Shown here piece after piece: positions 33,880 through 45,980 of a stretch of 64,000 nt of DNA. The stretch is taken from NCBI RefSeq assembly GCF_037179485.1, contig NW_027040849.1:9934001-9998000 (forward strand), written 5' to 3'. Both the position numbers and the translations under genes were made by a program. Source of the DNA: Ochlerotatus camptorhynchus. Its lineage: Eukaryota; Arthropoda; Insecta; Diptera; Culicidae. The notes below the pieces were generated by a model. It was given only the letters and a program-made list of their open reading frames with translations, was not told the origin of the DNA and searched no databases. Each line of letters begins with the position of its first letter. The stretch's first letter is position 1.

Positions 33880-35570
33880 CTTCAGGATCTCAGTTCAACT
33901 TAGGAATTTGCAGTAGGAGCTGAATTTATGTAAATCGAGTCGAGCGCGCACTACCTTTTTGTAGTTCGTAGATCTTGAGAACAGAACTAAATAACTCCAG
34001 AAAATTTTACAGAAATTTAGAGAAATTCGTAGAACTTCAGACAAGTCCAAAAATCTACAGTTAAATGTAAATAATTTCACAGAAGTTTGGAGATCTACTG
34101 ATCAATTATTGAACATCAGAAAAGTTCGTAGATATTCAAAACAAAGCTGCAGAACTTGGAAAAAAATACAGAACTTCTGAAAAAATCACAAGAATGTCTA
34201 CAGGTCAATTTAAAGGCCTTTAAGAAAGTGTGCAGATTTTCTGATACACTTTTAAAATCTCAGAAATTTTAATGGATCTTCAGTGAAATTTGCAGAACTT
34301 CAGGGAAGTTCGGCGATTTTTTATTAATATTTATACGATTTTAGGGAAACTTGTAAATCTTGAGAGAAATATTTTAAACTTCAAGGAACATCATATGTTT
34401 TTAGATAAATGTTGAAAACTTTAGGTAATTTCGAAGATCTTCAGAGTAAAAAAAAAGATATTTGCAGAGCTTCAGAAGAGTAGACATTAAATGAAATCTG
34501 CAGACCTGCAAGGAATTTTGCAGATCTTCTGAGACATTCAGTGGTTCAGAAAGCTTCACAATTTCAGAAAACAATTGAGATCTTCAGAAAAATTTATAAA
34601 ATATCAGAAAAACACTCCAATTTCAAAAACAAATCCAAGCCATGTGCAAAAGTCCACGATTTTGCAGAACTCCATGGAAGTTGGGAATAGATAGATCTGA
34701 AGAACATTTTAAGAAAAAAACGCAAAACTTCAGCAAAACTCACAGAACTTCGGAAAAGTTCTTCGATCTTTAGAAGTATTTACACAACTTCAGAGAAATT
34801 CGTAAATCTTCAGAATTTTTTTTTTAAACTTCAGCGAAGTTGAAATATGTTCAGATAATTTGTAGAGCTTTTGGGAATTTCAAATAATTTCAGATAAATC
34901 TGCAGAACTTTATGGAAGTCCAAAAATCCACGAATAAATTTACAGAACTTAAGAGAAGCTCGAAGATCTACTGAGAAATTTATTGAACTTCATGGCAGTT
35001 TGTAGATATTCACAGCAGGAATACAGTACAGTCAGAATTTGATTAAGGTTCTCGGATTTTAAGAGAAATGTTCAGAGCTTCAGGGAAGTTCGTTGATCTT
35101 TAACGATATTTGCACAACTTCAGAAAAATTAGTAGATCTTCAGAGAACTTTCTTAAACTTCCGGGAAGCTCAAAAATTTCTACATATTTTTTTTATTATT
35201 TAGGGAATTGTGTAGATGTTCAGGGATATTTGCAGATATTCATTGAATCATGAAAATCCACAGATAAAATTACAGAACTTTCGAGAATTTATAAGAAATT
35301 TAGTGAAAATCAGAGATAATTGTTGATATTTAAGGATCTTAAATCTGCATAGATTCAGGAACTTTGTAAATTTGTAGAGAAATTTGCAGAACTTCTGAAG
35401 AACACACAGAACATCGAAGAAATCTGAAGAAATTTGCAGATCTTCAGGAAAGTTAGCTATTTTACCAGAGAACAGAAACAAAACTTCAGGGACCTCCGAA
35501 GGTCATCAGAGAAATATGCAGAATTGAGTTCATAACAGGAATGTTCAGAACTCAAGGAATCATGTAGATC
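33880..35570. repeat. Degenerate tandem array, unit about 40 bp
   Basis: Variants of 'aacttcagggaagttcgtag' alternate with 'atcttcagagaaatttgcag' for about 1.7 kb. Clear examples lie near 34285, 34790, 35070 and 35120. Units diverge strongly and contain many frame breaks, so it is not a coding repeat. It is the longest of the decayed short-unit arrays here. Confidence 0.8.
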
Positions 35571-36385
35571 TATCGAAAACTTTTCCCACTAGCTTGTGGG
35601 AAGTTGGTAAAGTTTTAAAATCCTTTTTCGCCTTCATATCGCAGTTCTTTAAAGACAAGATGGGCCAGATCCCTGCCGGTGTTCCTCCAGAGCAACCATT
35701 TCCTACTCCACAAAGCTCACCTTCTCCTTCTCATTTTATTTAAAATATTAAAAGCAAATACGCCTGCCGAAGCTAGAGCAATTTTCCGATAATTCATTAT
35801 GAAAGTATTCACTTTTGATTCCTGATACAGTTTTGTTTTGATATCTAAATTGACAGTTCTTTCGACATGTGCAAGCAGCAAACAGGGAGGTTTGACAAAG
35901 TGTGTCGAAAGTAAAATCGAGCATATTTTTCATTGTGCCGGCGGTCAAAGTCAGACCAAGTAATCAGATAGTCTAAACCGAGCCTAAAGCAGACAGACAT
36001 CCATAGACATACCTCTAATCCAAATTCAATTACCTGCAATGGACTTATCCGGGAATCCTTCAAGAAATTTCGGGTAAAACCTCGAGTAATGTTTAGAGGA
36101 CTTATTCTGCAAGTGCAACGGAATTTGCAGACAACGGTTACTGTATTACCTGGAACATACAGAATATAGATTGTATCCGCGGGAGTTAGGTAATATAGGA
36201 GAATCAATTGAGCATTCTCTTGGACAAGTACAAACAGAGGGTAGATGCAGAGAACTATGAAATAATCTTGGTATAAGTTCCAATGAGTTGCTTGTATTTA
36301 AAACGAATTTGTGTGTGTCATCCTCCACCCCACATCCAACTGGGAGCGTTGGCCAAATAGAACTGCGAATAATTTGATCAAATAT
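35571..36385. other. Unannotated stretch
   Basis: No repeat matched elsewhere in the window. Overlapping minus-strand frames at 35748-36328 have no recognisable domain. Confidence 0.3.
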
Positions 36386-36660
36386 AATGCTCCGTAATGG
36401 TGCCCTTTATGTTGCGAAGATCAGTACTTTAAAAATAATAACTTTTGAGGCAAGACAAGGCGTCCTGAAGTTTAAGGAAAAGGATGTACTTATGTCCACA
36501 ACAGGTACAGCAAAACATGACATAGACGCCCTTATTCACACTATCTATTCAGGGTTAGAAGGAGAAGAAGAGCCACCGCAGCCAACTGAAACATGAACCG
36601 GGTATCTCGGAAAACCACAATATCCGCGGCAATAGCCAGAAATCGATCCTCTTATACTGT
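36386..36660 (+). repeat. Dispersed repeat shared with 11.93-12.56 kb
   Basis: 36388-36430 matches 11926-11965 ('taatggtgccctttatgttg') and 36530-36655 matches 12460-12555. A 69-codon frame (36387-36596) begins MLRNGALYVAKI; the other copy reads MLPNGALYVVKI at the same place, which hints at a once-coding segment. The family could not be named. Confidence 0.6.
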
Positions 36661-38255
36661 TATGCTGACCGCCCAGTTTCACCACTTCTCTTTCTTGCTT
36701 GTATTTAAAACGAATGAAACTAAAATACCTTTATCTAATACACGGCCGTTGAATCTGACTCAAATCAAAAACTCAAGTCACTCATAAACTGAGTGAATTT
36801 TCCTCGAAAATCTACTCGAATACCTTTGAGTGACCTGCGATTTTGCGAATTTGAGTAGTCGAATTGATCCGAAAAAACCGTGAGTCTCTGTAAATTGATA
36901 TTTAACCCATTTCCAATAACTCTCTGAAAGCAATATTGACAGGTTTTATGTGCCAAACACATACTTCACAACCTCTTATTGTAACTTACAAATACTTATT
37001 ATCTTTACAGCATCTAATGATTTCATAATTTCGAAAAACAAATTTCTACAGCAAGTGATTGCAAGTTCAATTGAAACATACTAACTCCAGCATTGATTCT
37101 ATTTTTAAACTCGTTTCATTCAAGCCCGGTAGCCGTCTCTTTAAAAACCTTGAGCCATACCTCGTTTCCACTCCTTCCTCCGAAGAACCAAAATAAATAA
37201 ACAAATATACCAGCAGCCGTATCCTCTCATTGAAATTCTAATCACAAGCCTTGAAGTTGCTAAGCCTGTGTGAAGCACTGCCCCCGCCAGTAACTTGTCC
37301 CAAACAAAAAGATCAAGACAACCGAATCAAAAAGTTATGGTCTCGAGTTTCAGTGCGATCTGGACTCGACTCGAAAACAACAACAACAACCGACCCGAAC
37401 GAATTCCGTGTGCGTGCGAGGGAGCGAGAGGCCATGAGGCTGACCCCCAGCATAAATCGCAAAAAAAAAAAACTCCAAACAACATGAAGCAAACCAGCAA
37501 TGCGTTATCGAGTTCGAGTTCTTCCTCTTTTTTTTTTGGCGAAGAACACAGTGACTGGTGGTTGTTGTTGTTTTGGATCAGTTTTTTCTCGCGCTGCTCT
37601 ATAGGAGGATCAAAATTAATACACCGCTAGAGTGCACCGCACCGCGCCGTCGTTGAAAACCGAGCTTGGAATACGAAATGAGGTGAGGGGGGACGGGGAA
37701 AGACGACCAACAGACTCATTTACTGCTATATAAATACCAAGGCAGGAAAGTGTCAAACCCCTCCAGATGGTTCGAGTAGGTGGAGAAGGACGGGGCAGTA
37801 GTTATTAATCTAATAAATGGAAATAGGTGGTCAAGATCGTCTAGGGGAAAGTAGTCAACACTGAGACAGCAGGAACAGTGAGTCTTAATCTTGATCTTAG
37901 AGGTGTTCAAAATTCTTGACATTTTCCAAGAAAGTGGAGTTTGTCAAGTTGCTATGCCTGAAGTTTGTCACGGGATGCAGTTTGATAAAAATGTTGCATA
38001 ATTAAAAAAAAAATAAAACGCATATTCAACCTAAATTCAATTTAATATAAGGGAGCTTGTAGTCAATAAAGAAAAAAAAATAATATAAGGTTTGATAATC
38101 GTGAGTGATCAAAATAAAATTGTTTGTTTAATACTTCTATATTTTACTATTCATTCATAAAACATACCAGGGGAACATTGAGACATGCCATTGATATGTA
38201 TTCCATTTTTATAAGAGGGGTGAAAAGTATTCCTTGTATAGGGAACGTCTAATAA
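36661..38255. other. Low-repeat stretch with a G+C-rich patch
   Basis: 37250-37690 is G+C-rich, with CAA and TTG short repeats and an initiator-like 'tttcagtgcg' near 37347; a splice-donor-like 'gaggtgagg' lies at 37679. This could be a promoter and untranslated first exon on the plus strand, but no coding exon supports it. The rest shows nothing recognisable. Confidence 0.25.
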
Positions 38256-38400
38256 TTACGTCACGCAAAAGACCCATTTTCAAGCCTCCCTTCCCCCTTT
38301 TGTTACGTTTTTTTGTATGGACCTTAAATTGTTTTGTATGGATCGTCACGGTTTCCAAAACCTCCCAAACCCCACCTTCCTAGAAGCGTGACGTAATTGA
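38256..38400. mobile_element. Small inverted-repeat element with attacgtcacgc termini
   Basis: Left 'aattacgtcacgc' (38257-38269) and right 'gcgtgacgtaatt' (near 38387-38399) are exact complements. Inside, 'ccctt(c)ccccctttTGTtacg' and a C-rich right arm resemble 24985-25225. Typical MITE organisation, about 145 bp. Confidence 0.6.
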
Positions 38401-39918
38401 TGATCGTTCCCATACTCGACACGACCTCTCAAATATACTTTTAAGGTAAAATATGTACCTAGGAAACTTCCCATCTGGAAGTTTCACCTCTCAACTAGGG
38501 AGGCCCTCATCCGGGGCCTCCAGAGATAAACCAGCCGAAGGCTGAAAAAATCTTTAATAAAGCTATAAAAAAAAAACACTTTTAAGGTGTGATCGAATAA
38601 AAATTTAATGATTTGAACCATATTAAAACGTGTGTCTCAATCCACAAGACTCTATGTCTCACTGTTCCTGCCTAGAGGAGAACAATGCAAGAAGGCAAAA
38701 GAACGTAAGAATTATATAATAACCACTTATGAATTTCAGCCACAAGAAATTGATATGAATTTCATTGATTTGCCTCACGAAAAATAATGTTGGCAAAAAA
38801 ATAATAAAACGAAGCAGACTGGAACCGAACGATGGACATTGAAATTATGGGGCCCACTCGTCTTTAAACGCTCATAATGATAATGAAATGGTTAAACACG
38901 TATAAGAGCTAGGACATGTTAAATGAAAATCATTCATAAGTCACGCTTATGGAATTCATATGTTTCGTTCATAAGTCGAGCCTTATGAAATTCTTAAGTT
39001 TATTTGCCTCAGTGTGCGACAAAAATTTACCTTTACATTTCTGGTTGTAACTAAATTATGTTACAACCAATCCGCCTGATTTTTTTTGAATTCAACTAAC
39101 TAGAAACCCATAGCATTCGAAGCTTTCATCGAAAAAAATGAAAAATTATTGAACGAAAGCTGTCTCACTGTTGACTACCTTCCTTTATGGTTGACAACCA
39201 GGCCAAAAGTAGGAGTTCCATCTCCTGTGGAACGAATTTACCCAGATGGTTGGGGATGCGTAGGGGTTGTTGTCAATTGAAGAGGGCGCCGAAACGTGAA
39301 AATGAGACGATCCGAAATTTGCATATTTTTACTATTTTCGTAAACAATGCCTATAGTGTATAGAGCCATTGGACAACGCTGCAGAGCTGGAGATGTGTAT
39401 ATATTTGTAGCACCGGCTGTTGCGGACACTATATCGTCGTAAAGGAATTCGACGTTTTATTATTCGTACCACTTTGTGAATGTGGCACACACACTCCCCA
39501 TTTTCGCATTTCAGTTCAGCCATAATGGATCAAAAACTGTCGGAAGATTAGCATTTTGTGGTACATTATGTTCTATTTTTAGCAGGAGGATTGCACGTTC
39601 CTAGAAGTAGACGAATGGTTTTTTTTTTTTAATAGAAGCATGGCTTTGGATGACTTTTCTTTTACCACTTCAAACAGTTATAAAAGGTAATTAAATAAAA
39701 ATTACTTCACTTAAATTTTCAATGATTATTTGTGGGAAAAATAAAAGCCAAATAACAGAAAGTGTTTTCTAAAGCTATAGGAAAAAATCAACTTCATGTG
39801 TCACTTAATGTATTCAAAACAATTTATTGATCTTTCGAGATACTTTGATAAATCGAATTCTACCACATTTTATCTCTCTCTTTTCCTTTATTTAACGTCA
39901 GTCTCTGTTCCGCAATCT
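38401..39918. other. Mostly unannotated stretch with a LINE-tail-like motif
   Basis: 38495-38575 carries 'agataaaccagccgaaggct' and 'ctttaataaagctat' with a poly-A end, as at 2587 and 42648. The remainder has no recognised feature. Confidence 0.35.
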
Positions 39919-40185
39919 AGTGCCAATCACCGACGGACATCGATTGCCATCCATTGACGGCAACCGAATGTGCAGGAAGGCAGCTTCCACACCTGCGTAG
40001 GACATCGCACCAACTCAACACACATGGGCCGGGACCAACGGCTTTACTTCCCTTCCGAAGAAAGACGTGACCAGAGATTTTTATGCCTCAGAAAAATCCC
40101 ACCCACCTCGGCTGGGGATTGAACCCAGACCCATTGGGGTGTTAAAAAGCAGTCACGCTTACCACTACACCACCGGCGCCGGCTA
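39919..40185 (-). mobile_element. tRNA-derived SINE, family A (copy A4)
   Basis: On the minus strand: 'gccggcgccggtggtgtagt' head, A box 'ggtgtagtggtaagcg', B box 'gggttcaatcccc', then 'ggcataaaaatctctggtca' and 'cggctttacttcccttcc' (complement). The tail side is diverged and rearranged compared with A3. Confidence 0.8.
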
Positions 40186-40385
40186 CTACCTTTTATGCTC
40201 GATGCATTTTATGATTTCAAAGCCCTAGAATTTATTGAGTGACAGAGATTAAGGTCACTGGGCCAAATGCTATCTGGATGAATAAGGTTTAAGAAATAAT
40301 TGTGAAGAATAAGAGATTTAATTTAAAAAAATGAACTTGATACAAATGAGAATTAGAGCAAATTGATAGTATTTTTTTATGAATT
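40186..40385. other. Unannotated spacer
   Basis: Nothing recognised. Confidence 0.3.
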
Positions 40386-40552
40386 GATTTATTTGTACAG
40401 GCTCAATCGAATAAACTTTACAGAGCCAAGTTATCATTTTCGTTATACATACTTAATCCTAATTTTATATCTAGAATTACAGGGATTGAACCGAATACTC
40501 GCGGTCGTCTCGAGGTAAGAGGAGATTTACAATTTTATGGATGGGGACAAAT
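40386..40552 (-). mobile_element. 5'-truncated non-LTR retroelement 3' end, family F (copy F2)
   Basis: Matches 18528-18700 in order ('tttatttgtacaggctcaat', 'taaactttacagagccaag', 'actcgcggtcgtctcgaggt'). Same orientation as F1. Confidence 0.65.
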
Positions 40553-41039
40553 TGATAGTGTAAAGAAAATGTGTATTCACTCCATTGTCTATACTAACAT
40601 AAACATTAACCTTTCAGTACTCGTGCTGATGTGCAAAGTTAAACACAAACAAAAAATATATGTGAAACCTACTGACGTTTGAGCTCGCTCAACGTGAAAC
40701 TAAAAATGATTCATAAAATTTAATACCCACGACCAACACTTGAAAAAAAATTACTGAAAGATTATTTACTAAAAAGATAGATTCCCAAGATTCTAGGGCT
40801 TTGAAATTTGTGTAGAGTCTGAAAATAGAAATTTTCTTTAAAATTTGGGATTAATAACAATTGTCATGATGCAAGATTTGGAGAAAAAATAGTTAAAATG
40901 TGAGAGTTTAAAAATTTCCCAAGATCACTGATTTGAAAAAAATATATATCATATTTATTAAATAGTCGTGCAGTCATAATTGTCAAGGCTCTGAGACTTG
41001 GAAGCATTTTAAGGGTTAAAACAAATTACAGAACAATCG
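40553..41039. other. Unannotated AT-rich stretch
   Basis: No feature recognised; it grades into the degenerate array that follows. Confidence 0.3.
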
Positions 41040-41765
41040 ATAGAATCTTGCGGACAAACCCTGGAATTTTCAGTAAAATTTAAAAGTATTCAAAGTGTTG
41101 ATTTCAAACAACTATTGAGGAGGATTCCTACATAATTTTTGAAGGAGAAGTTCTGAGCAGAATTTCCAGATTTATTCTGACATGAAGTCCTTAGAAATTT
41201 TTAGAAGAATTTGGAAGGATTTCTGGGGAGAAGATTGCAAGTTCTAAATTAAATTATTAGGTAATTTTTGAAGAATCCCAAGAGAATTATGATGAGAATT
41301 CAACAAGACACAGAGTTCTAAGAGTGTTCTGGCGATAATTTAAACCCTAGTGTGAAAGATTCATCAAAGAGCTCCAACAAAATTTATTGCAAAAAAAAAA
41401 TGCTAATAATTAGAAAGAAATTCTTTAAAATACTCCAAGTGGTTTCTAAATACTAAAGTAATTCCAAATTTCGAAAGATTTATGCTCTTTTGAATAGAAT
41501 TAAAAGAAAATTTTGAAAAGGATTTCAATGAAATCAAAGTCTCCGGATAGGTTTAAGGGAATTCAAAGACGGATTTCAAACAATTTCTTAGAAGGGGTTT
41601 CAAGAAAATTAAAAAAGAATTCAACGGTAGTTATTACGCAGAGTGTTTTCTGGTTAATTTAAGAAGAGTTCTATAATAATTCAGAGCAGGATTCCAAGTT
41701 CATTCTGAAATCCATATCATGAGAATTTTGAATAAAATTAAAACCCGGGAAAAGAAAAGTTCAGT
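41040..41765. repeat. Degenerate short-unit tandem array
   Basis: Variants of 'gaatttcaagaggaattcc' and 'aagaatttggaaggattt' recur (near 41140, 41200, 41270, 41500, 41570 and 41690). A smaller stretch of the same kind is at 60660-60850. Units are too decayed to fix the period. Confidence 0.55.
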
Positions 41766-42167
41766 TTAAATTTTTACAAATATTTGTTTCTAAACTCCAG
41801 CATCTTCAATATTTTGTTTTAAGACGAATGAAAAGGTAAATAAATTTAGAAGCAATCTTTAGTAGATACATTCAAATTATTGTTCAAATCCGTTTGGAAA
41901 AGAGCTGTAAAGCGTAGATTGTGTTTAGTAGGACGGAAATTAGATCAAAAACCTCCCTGGTTTCTGGAGAGACATATAAGATTTTAAAGATTTTGCGATA
42001 GACAACATGATTGTTAGGTGGAAATACCGTGGGTAAACATACCAGTGATTTATTTAGCGTATTCTGGAAAATAATACGAAGTCAATACAATAGCATAAAT
42101 AATCTTTAAAACGCCTCGATGACCTTAATCTCCCTACTGCAAAAGTGACCTCAATGCACTAGAAAGG
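41766..42167. other. Unannotated stretch
   Basis: No gene or repeat recognised. The last ten bases (actagaaagg) are one copy of the duplication that flanks SINE A5. Confidence 0.35.
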
Positions 42168-42372
42168 GTTTTTTCCTTGATTTTTTTTTCCGTCGACCTT
42201 GTTTTCCGTGCTAAGCACCAATGCTACCGACGCCAGGCAGGCAGCTCCACACCTGGTCCCTTCCTACCGACCCATCAACTCATGAACCGAGGACTAACGG
42301 CTTTGCGTGATCAGAGATGTTATGCCTCAGAACATCCCGGTGACGCCGACTGGGATTGAACCCAGGCCTGCT
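42168..42372 (-). mobile_element. tRNA-derived SINE, family A (copy A5), 5' truncated with 10-bp target duplication
   Basis: On the minus strand it starts inside the tRNA head at 'agcaggcctgggttcaatcc' (the A box is missing) and runs to the normal tail. Flanks are identical actagaaagg at 42158-42167 and 42373-42382. A target duplication around an element lacking its own 5' end shows that it inserted already truncated. Confidence 0.9.
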
Positions 42373-42749
42373 ACTAGAAAGGTCAAAATCGATATAACGG
42401 ATGCAAACATTTAACCAACTGGTCTAATTTTTCAACGATAATACAGACAACTAGATATTCTATAGCTCGATGGATTCAGCGGTCCCTTCATTTTTCCATA
42501 CATCGTTCTCTCGATAAATCGATATTTCCACAAGTCGATGCCGCCTTTGGTCGATGTTCTACGTAGTGTTATTTTGATGTTAAAGTTGAAGGAACTTTAA
42601 AACATGATAACTGGTGATCATATTGAGTATTGGCTACATTACAACACGGTCCGGAGATGAACCAGCGTTCGGCTGAAAGTCACCTTGATAAAGATATCTA
42701 ACTAACTTATTACAGCACGGTGTCATGGTATCCTTGAGGAACTTGTCCG
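42373..42749. other. Unannotated stretch with LINE-tail-like motif
   Basis: 42648-42702 has 'gagatgaaccagcgttcggc' and 'ttgataaagatat', the third copy of the short motif seen at 2587 and 38495. Otherwise nothing recognised. Confidence 0.4.
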
Positions 42750-43256
42750 TGTCCCGATCCGGTCTAGGAATTTTTCGAGTTGGAGAAATCGTTCCCTGTT
42801 GTACTTGCCTCCCTTAGCTCAGTCGGTAAAGGCGCAGCTACAAAGCAAGACCATGCTGGAGGTGGCTGGGTTTAATTCCCGGTCCGGTCTAGGAATTTTT
42901 CGGGTTGGAAAATTTCTCGACTTCCCTGGGCATCGAAGTATGATTGGACTTGCTACACAATTATACCAATGCAAAAATGGTACAGGCATCGAAAGCTCTC
43001 AATTAATAACTATTTAAATGCATCTAGAACACTAAGTTGAGAGCACGCAATAAGCTAATATGCGATATGCAATAAGCTTGAAATGCGAAGAAAAAGAAGA
43101 AGTTGTACTTGCCACACAATTATACTAACGCAAAAATAGTACAGGCATCGAAAGCTCTCAATTAATAACTGTGGAAGTGCATCTAGAACACTAAGTTGAG
43201 AGCACACACTAAGCTAATATGCGATAAGGAACAAGTTTGAAATGCGAAGAAGAAGA
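42750..43256 (+). mobile_element. Older family B SINE (copy B5) split by SINE B4
   Basis: 42757-42809 ('cggtctaggaatttttcgag' to 'gttgtacttgcc') continues after B4 at 43102-43256, from 'gttgtacttgccacacaatt' to the GAA tail. The two parts share the 12-bp junction word, which is the target duplication of B4. The tRNA head of this older copy is not present. Confidence 0.85.
42810..43101 (+). mobile_element. tRNA-derived SINE, family B (copy B4), full length, nested
   Basis: Head 'cccttagctcagtcggtaaa' with 'ggcgcagctacaaagc' and B-box-like 'gggtttaattccc', body 'ttctcgacttccctgggcat', 'tacaggcatcgaaagctctc' and 'aagtgcatctagaacactaa' (here with a small change), ending in a GAA-rich tail. It is flanked by identical gttgtacttgcc at 42798-42809 and 43102-43113. 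This is the best full-length copy of the family. Confidence 0.92.
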
Positions 43257-43775
43257 CTCACAGCTTTCGTAAATGGATTTAAAATAAAAATCGAATCCAA
43301 ATGGGTAAATAAGGCCGGTTATTACAGTCAATGGATTATTTCGAGATTATACTACAAGTCGATAATTCTATTACTCGATGGTTCATTCAATGCCGAGTTA
43401 TAGAGAGTTGACTGTAATTCGAGATGTCAAGCTACGAATTTTTTTGGAGATTGTGAACTATAAAAAAGTGCCTGAAGATTTGTAAAATTTTTAGGCACAT
43501 TGCACAATCTTCAAGATCTTGACTTGAACAAATTTACTCCGACTCGAAAACTTAGGTAAAATTTAGTGTCCCAGACGGTTGGTCCTCCGGGCACGTTGAA
43601 ATCACGTATTTCACTTTTACAAATTGGTTTCATTTTGGCAGAAAGCCGTTTGATTTAAGCAGAAAGCCCGAAAATTTAGTGTTTCCAAAATCGAACCCCG
43701 TGGTTCAAATGGTTTTAATTAAATTTTAATTTATGATTTCATTTAGTTTGGACCATTGTGAGTCATATTTATGAC
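43257..43775. other. Unannotated stretch
   Basis: No gene seen. Around 43580-43740 'ccaaaatcgaaccccgtg' resembles 'ccaaaaccgaaccccgtg' at 46080-46100, on the other side of the non-LTR element; these may be parts of one interrupted sequence. Confidence 0.35.
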
Positions 43776-45980
43776 ATTTATTTATTTATTTATTTCTTCA
43801 TCAACAGGCTTCTTGGCCCCAATGATGAATAAGTTGTTGCCAATGAACTAAATTAATATACATTAAAACTACACATATGTTTCAAATTATCTAAAAACAT
43901 TAATAAATCCAGCACGTAGCAAGTCACGCGAAACGTTAAAATCAAATTGACTGGCAACCCGGTTGAAAACTCTCTGTATCCCAGTAATGGCACTGTTCAT
44001 TCCGTAATTGGTGCTGTGAGGTTGAGGTCGTAGCATCGCATTGTTCCGTAGAGATCTTGGTCGCTCATACAAGCAAGTTGATTCGTTGTAGGATTTCAGG
44101 ACAATCAACTCGACCCAGCAATACATCAGAAACCAGCATAGCCTTAGCAACGTCTAGTGTACTAAGTGTGTCCAGGCGAATTAGCTGACATCGGTGCTCG
44201 TAGTTTGGGAGACGAAATGGATCCCGCCATAGTAGTCGACGAAGTGCGAATCGAACAAACCGCCGTTGCCCTGATTCTATTCTCTCAATTCCATTTTGGT
44301 AGTGAGGGCTTCAAACAGTCGAACAGTACTCCAATGTCGACCGAACTAATGCACAGTAAAGCGCCTTTAGACATTGAATGTGCGTGAACCCTTTTGTTAA
44401 CCGGAAGATAAAGACTAGAGATTTTGAAGCTTTATTCACTACGAACGACACGTGAAGGTCAACTGGGACTCGAGGATAATTCCCAAGTCCTTGATTTCGT
44501 TAACTCTTACCAGTTGTACTCCAGAAAATAAATAATCATGGAGTTTTGGATTTTTCAGTCGAGAAAACGTAATAACTGAGCATTTTTCAGGATTTACGGT
44601 CATACGATTCATCTGGCACCAATGGCGAATGCATCAACTTTTTGTTGTAGAAACTGAGCGTCAGCCTCAGAACGAATCTTGAAATATAGCTTGAAGTCAT
44701 CAGCAAACGAAAGCCTTGGTCCATCCAGCACTGCATTGACATCGTTGAAGTATAAAAGGAAGATGAGTGGTCCAAGATGACTTCCCTGCGGAATCCCTGA
44801 CGTGATTTGAAATGAAGCTGACTATTTGCAAGCGACGACCAAGTAGGACTGGAACCAAGCCAAAAGAGTTCCATGCACCACGCTACAGCAATTTGATGGT
44901 TGACCTTATCGAATGCTGCGGATAAGTCCAAATATAGTACATCCGTTTGTGCTCGTTCAAGCATACTGTCGGTTACGTAAGAAGTGAGACATAAAAGGTT
45001 TGACGCGGTTGAACGACCGGGAATGAAACCATGCTGGTCTGGGCTTGAAAATTGCTTGCAATGAAAGAATAATTGGTCGATAATTATCAATATTCTTCCT
45101 ATCGCCGTTTTTGTGTACTGCGAACATGTATGCACGTTTCCAGCAGGACGGAAACACTCCGGATGAAAGCGACAAGCTGAAGATCACTTGAAGTGGCTCG
45201 AGCAAGCTGTCAATGCAGTTCTTCAAAAACACAGACGGAATTCCATTGGGACCTAAGCACGTTGACACTTTTAGTTTACGTGCAGCTGCCATAATCGCAT
45301 CATTGTTGACAGTGACTTCAGGCATAACTAGCCCTGACGGCTGTGTGTTACTAGATACTGATGGTATCTGTCTATCGGATAGCAATTCGTTGGAGAAAAT
45401 CCTATAAAACTTCGAGGCAAACATGTCACATATGGCTTGTGGTTCAGAGACTACGGTCCCATTCCCCTTCATTGAAGAAGGCAGGTCACACTCGTTACGT
45501 TACTGTTTGACATAATCGCAGAAAGATTGTGGGTGGGATTTGAGTCATCGTTGTAAGCCCGTCTGATATCGAATATAACATCTCTTGCTAACGCGTTTAT
45601 AGATTATGTTCAGCTTCACGTAGTGGTCACGCAGCGATACACTTTTGTTTTTCGAAAATCTTCTTAGGGCGGCTCTCTTTTGTCTTTTCAGCCTTCGGAG
45701 TTCGGGAGTGAGCCATGGGGTACGAGACCAATGACTACCGTCTTCTTGGGAACATGTCGGTCGATCGCATAAATATGAAAGAATATGACAGAATGTCTGT
45801 GCAGCTATGTTCACATTGGTTCCGTCAAGAATGTTCTCCCAGTCTAGCGTCTCAAGAAGAAGAATGATGCTGTGATAGTCTGCATTCCTGAAATCGTAAA
45901 TGACAAAAGATGCATTGACAGTGTCTTCCTTTACATTTCTTCTCTCGATATTGAGATGCAACGGACATAGACGCTATTAA
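43776..45980 (-). mobile_element. Decayed non-LTR retrotransposon RT1
   Basis: Reads on the minus strand from a truncated 5' side near 45980 to a 3' tail at 43776-43797 (AAATAAATAAATAAAT). Contains linker, reverse transcriptase and C-terminal remnants in several frames. Typical of mosquito Jockey/CR1-type elements; the exact clade would need a phylogeny. Endonuclease and ORF1 are absent. Confidence 0.88.
43887..45961 (-). pseudogene. Reverse transcriptase pseudogene of RT1
   Basis: Pieces in order on the minus strand. 45961-45545: the linker before the polymerase, with FVIYDFRNADYHS, WLTPELRRLKRQKRAALRRF and YIRYQ. 45472-44957: GPNGIPSVFLKN and NYRPI, the start of the polymerase domain. 45135-44587 and overlapping frames: QHGFIPGRSTASNL, YLDLSAAFDKVNH, a PQGSHLGP-like segment, and a FADD catalytic motif near 44700-44720. 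44150-43887: the C-terminal segment YERPRSLRNN to FDFNVSRDLL. At least four frame breaks and internal stops make it inactive. Confidence 0.85.
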
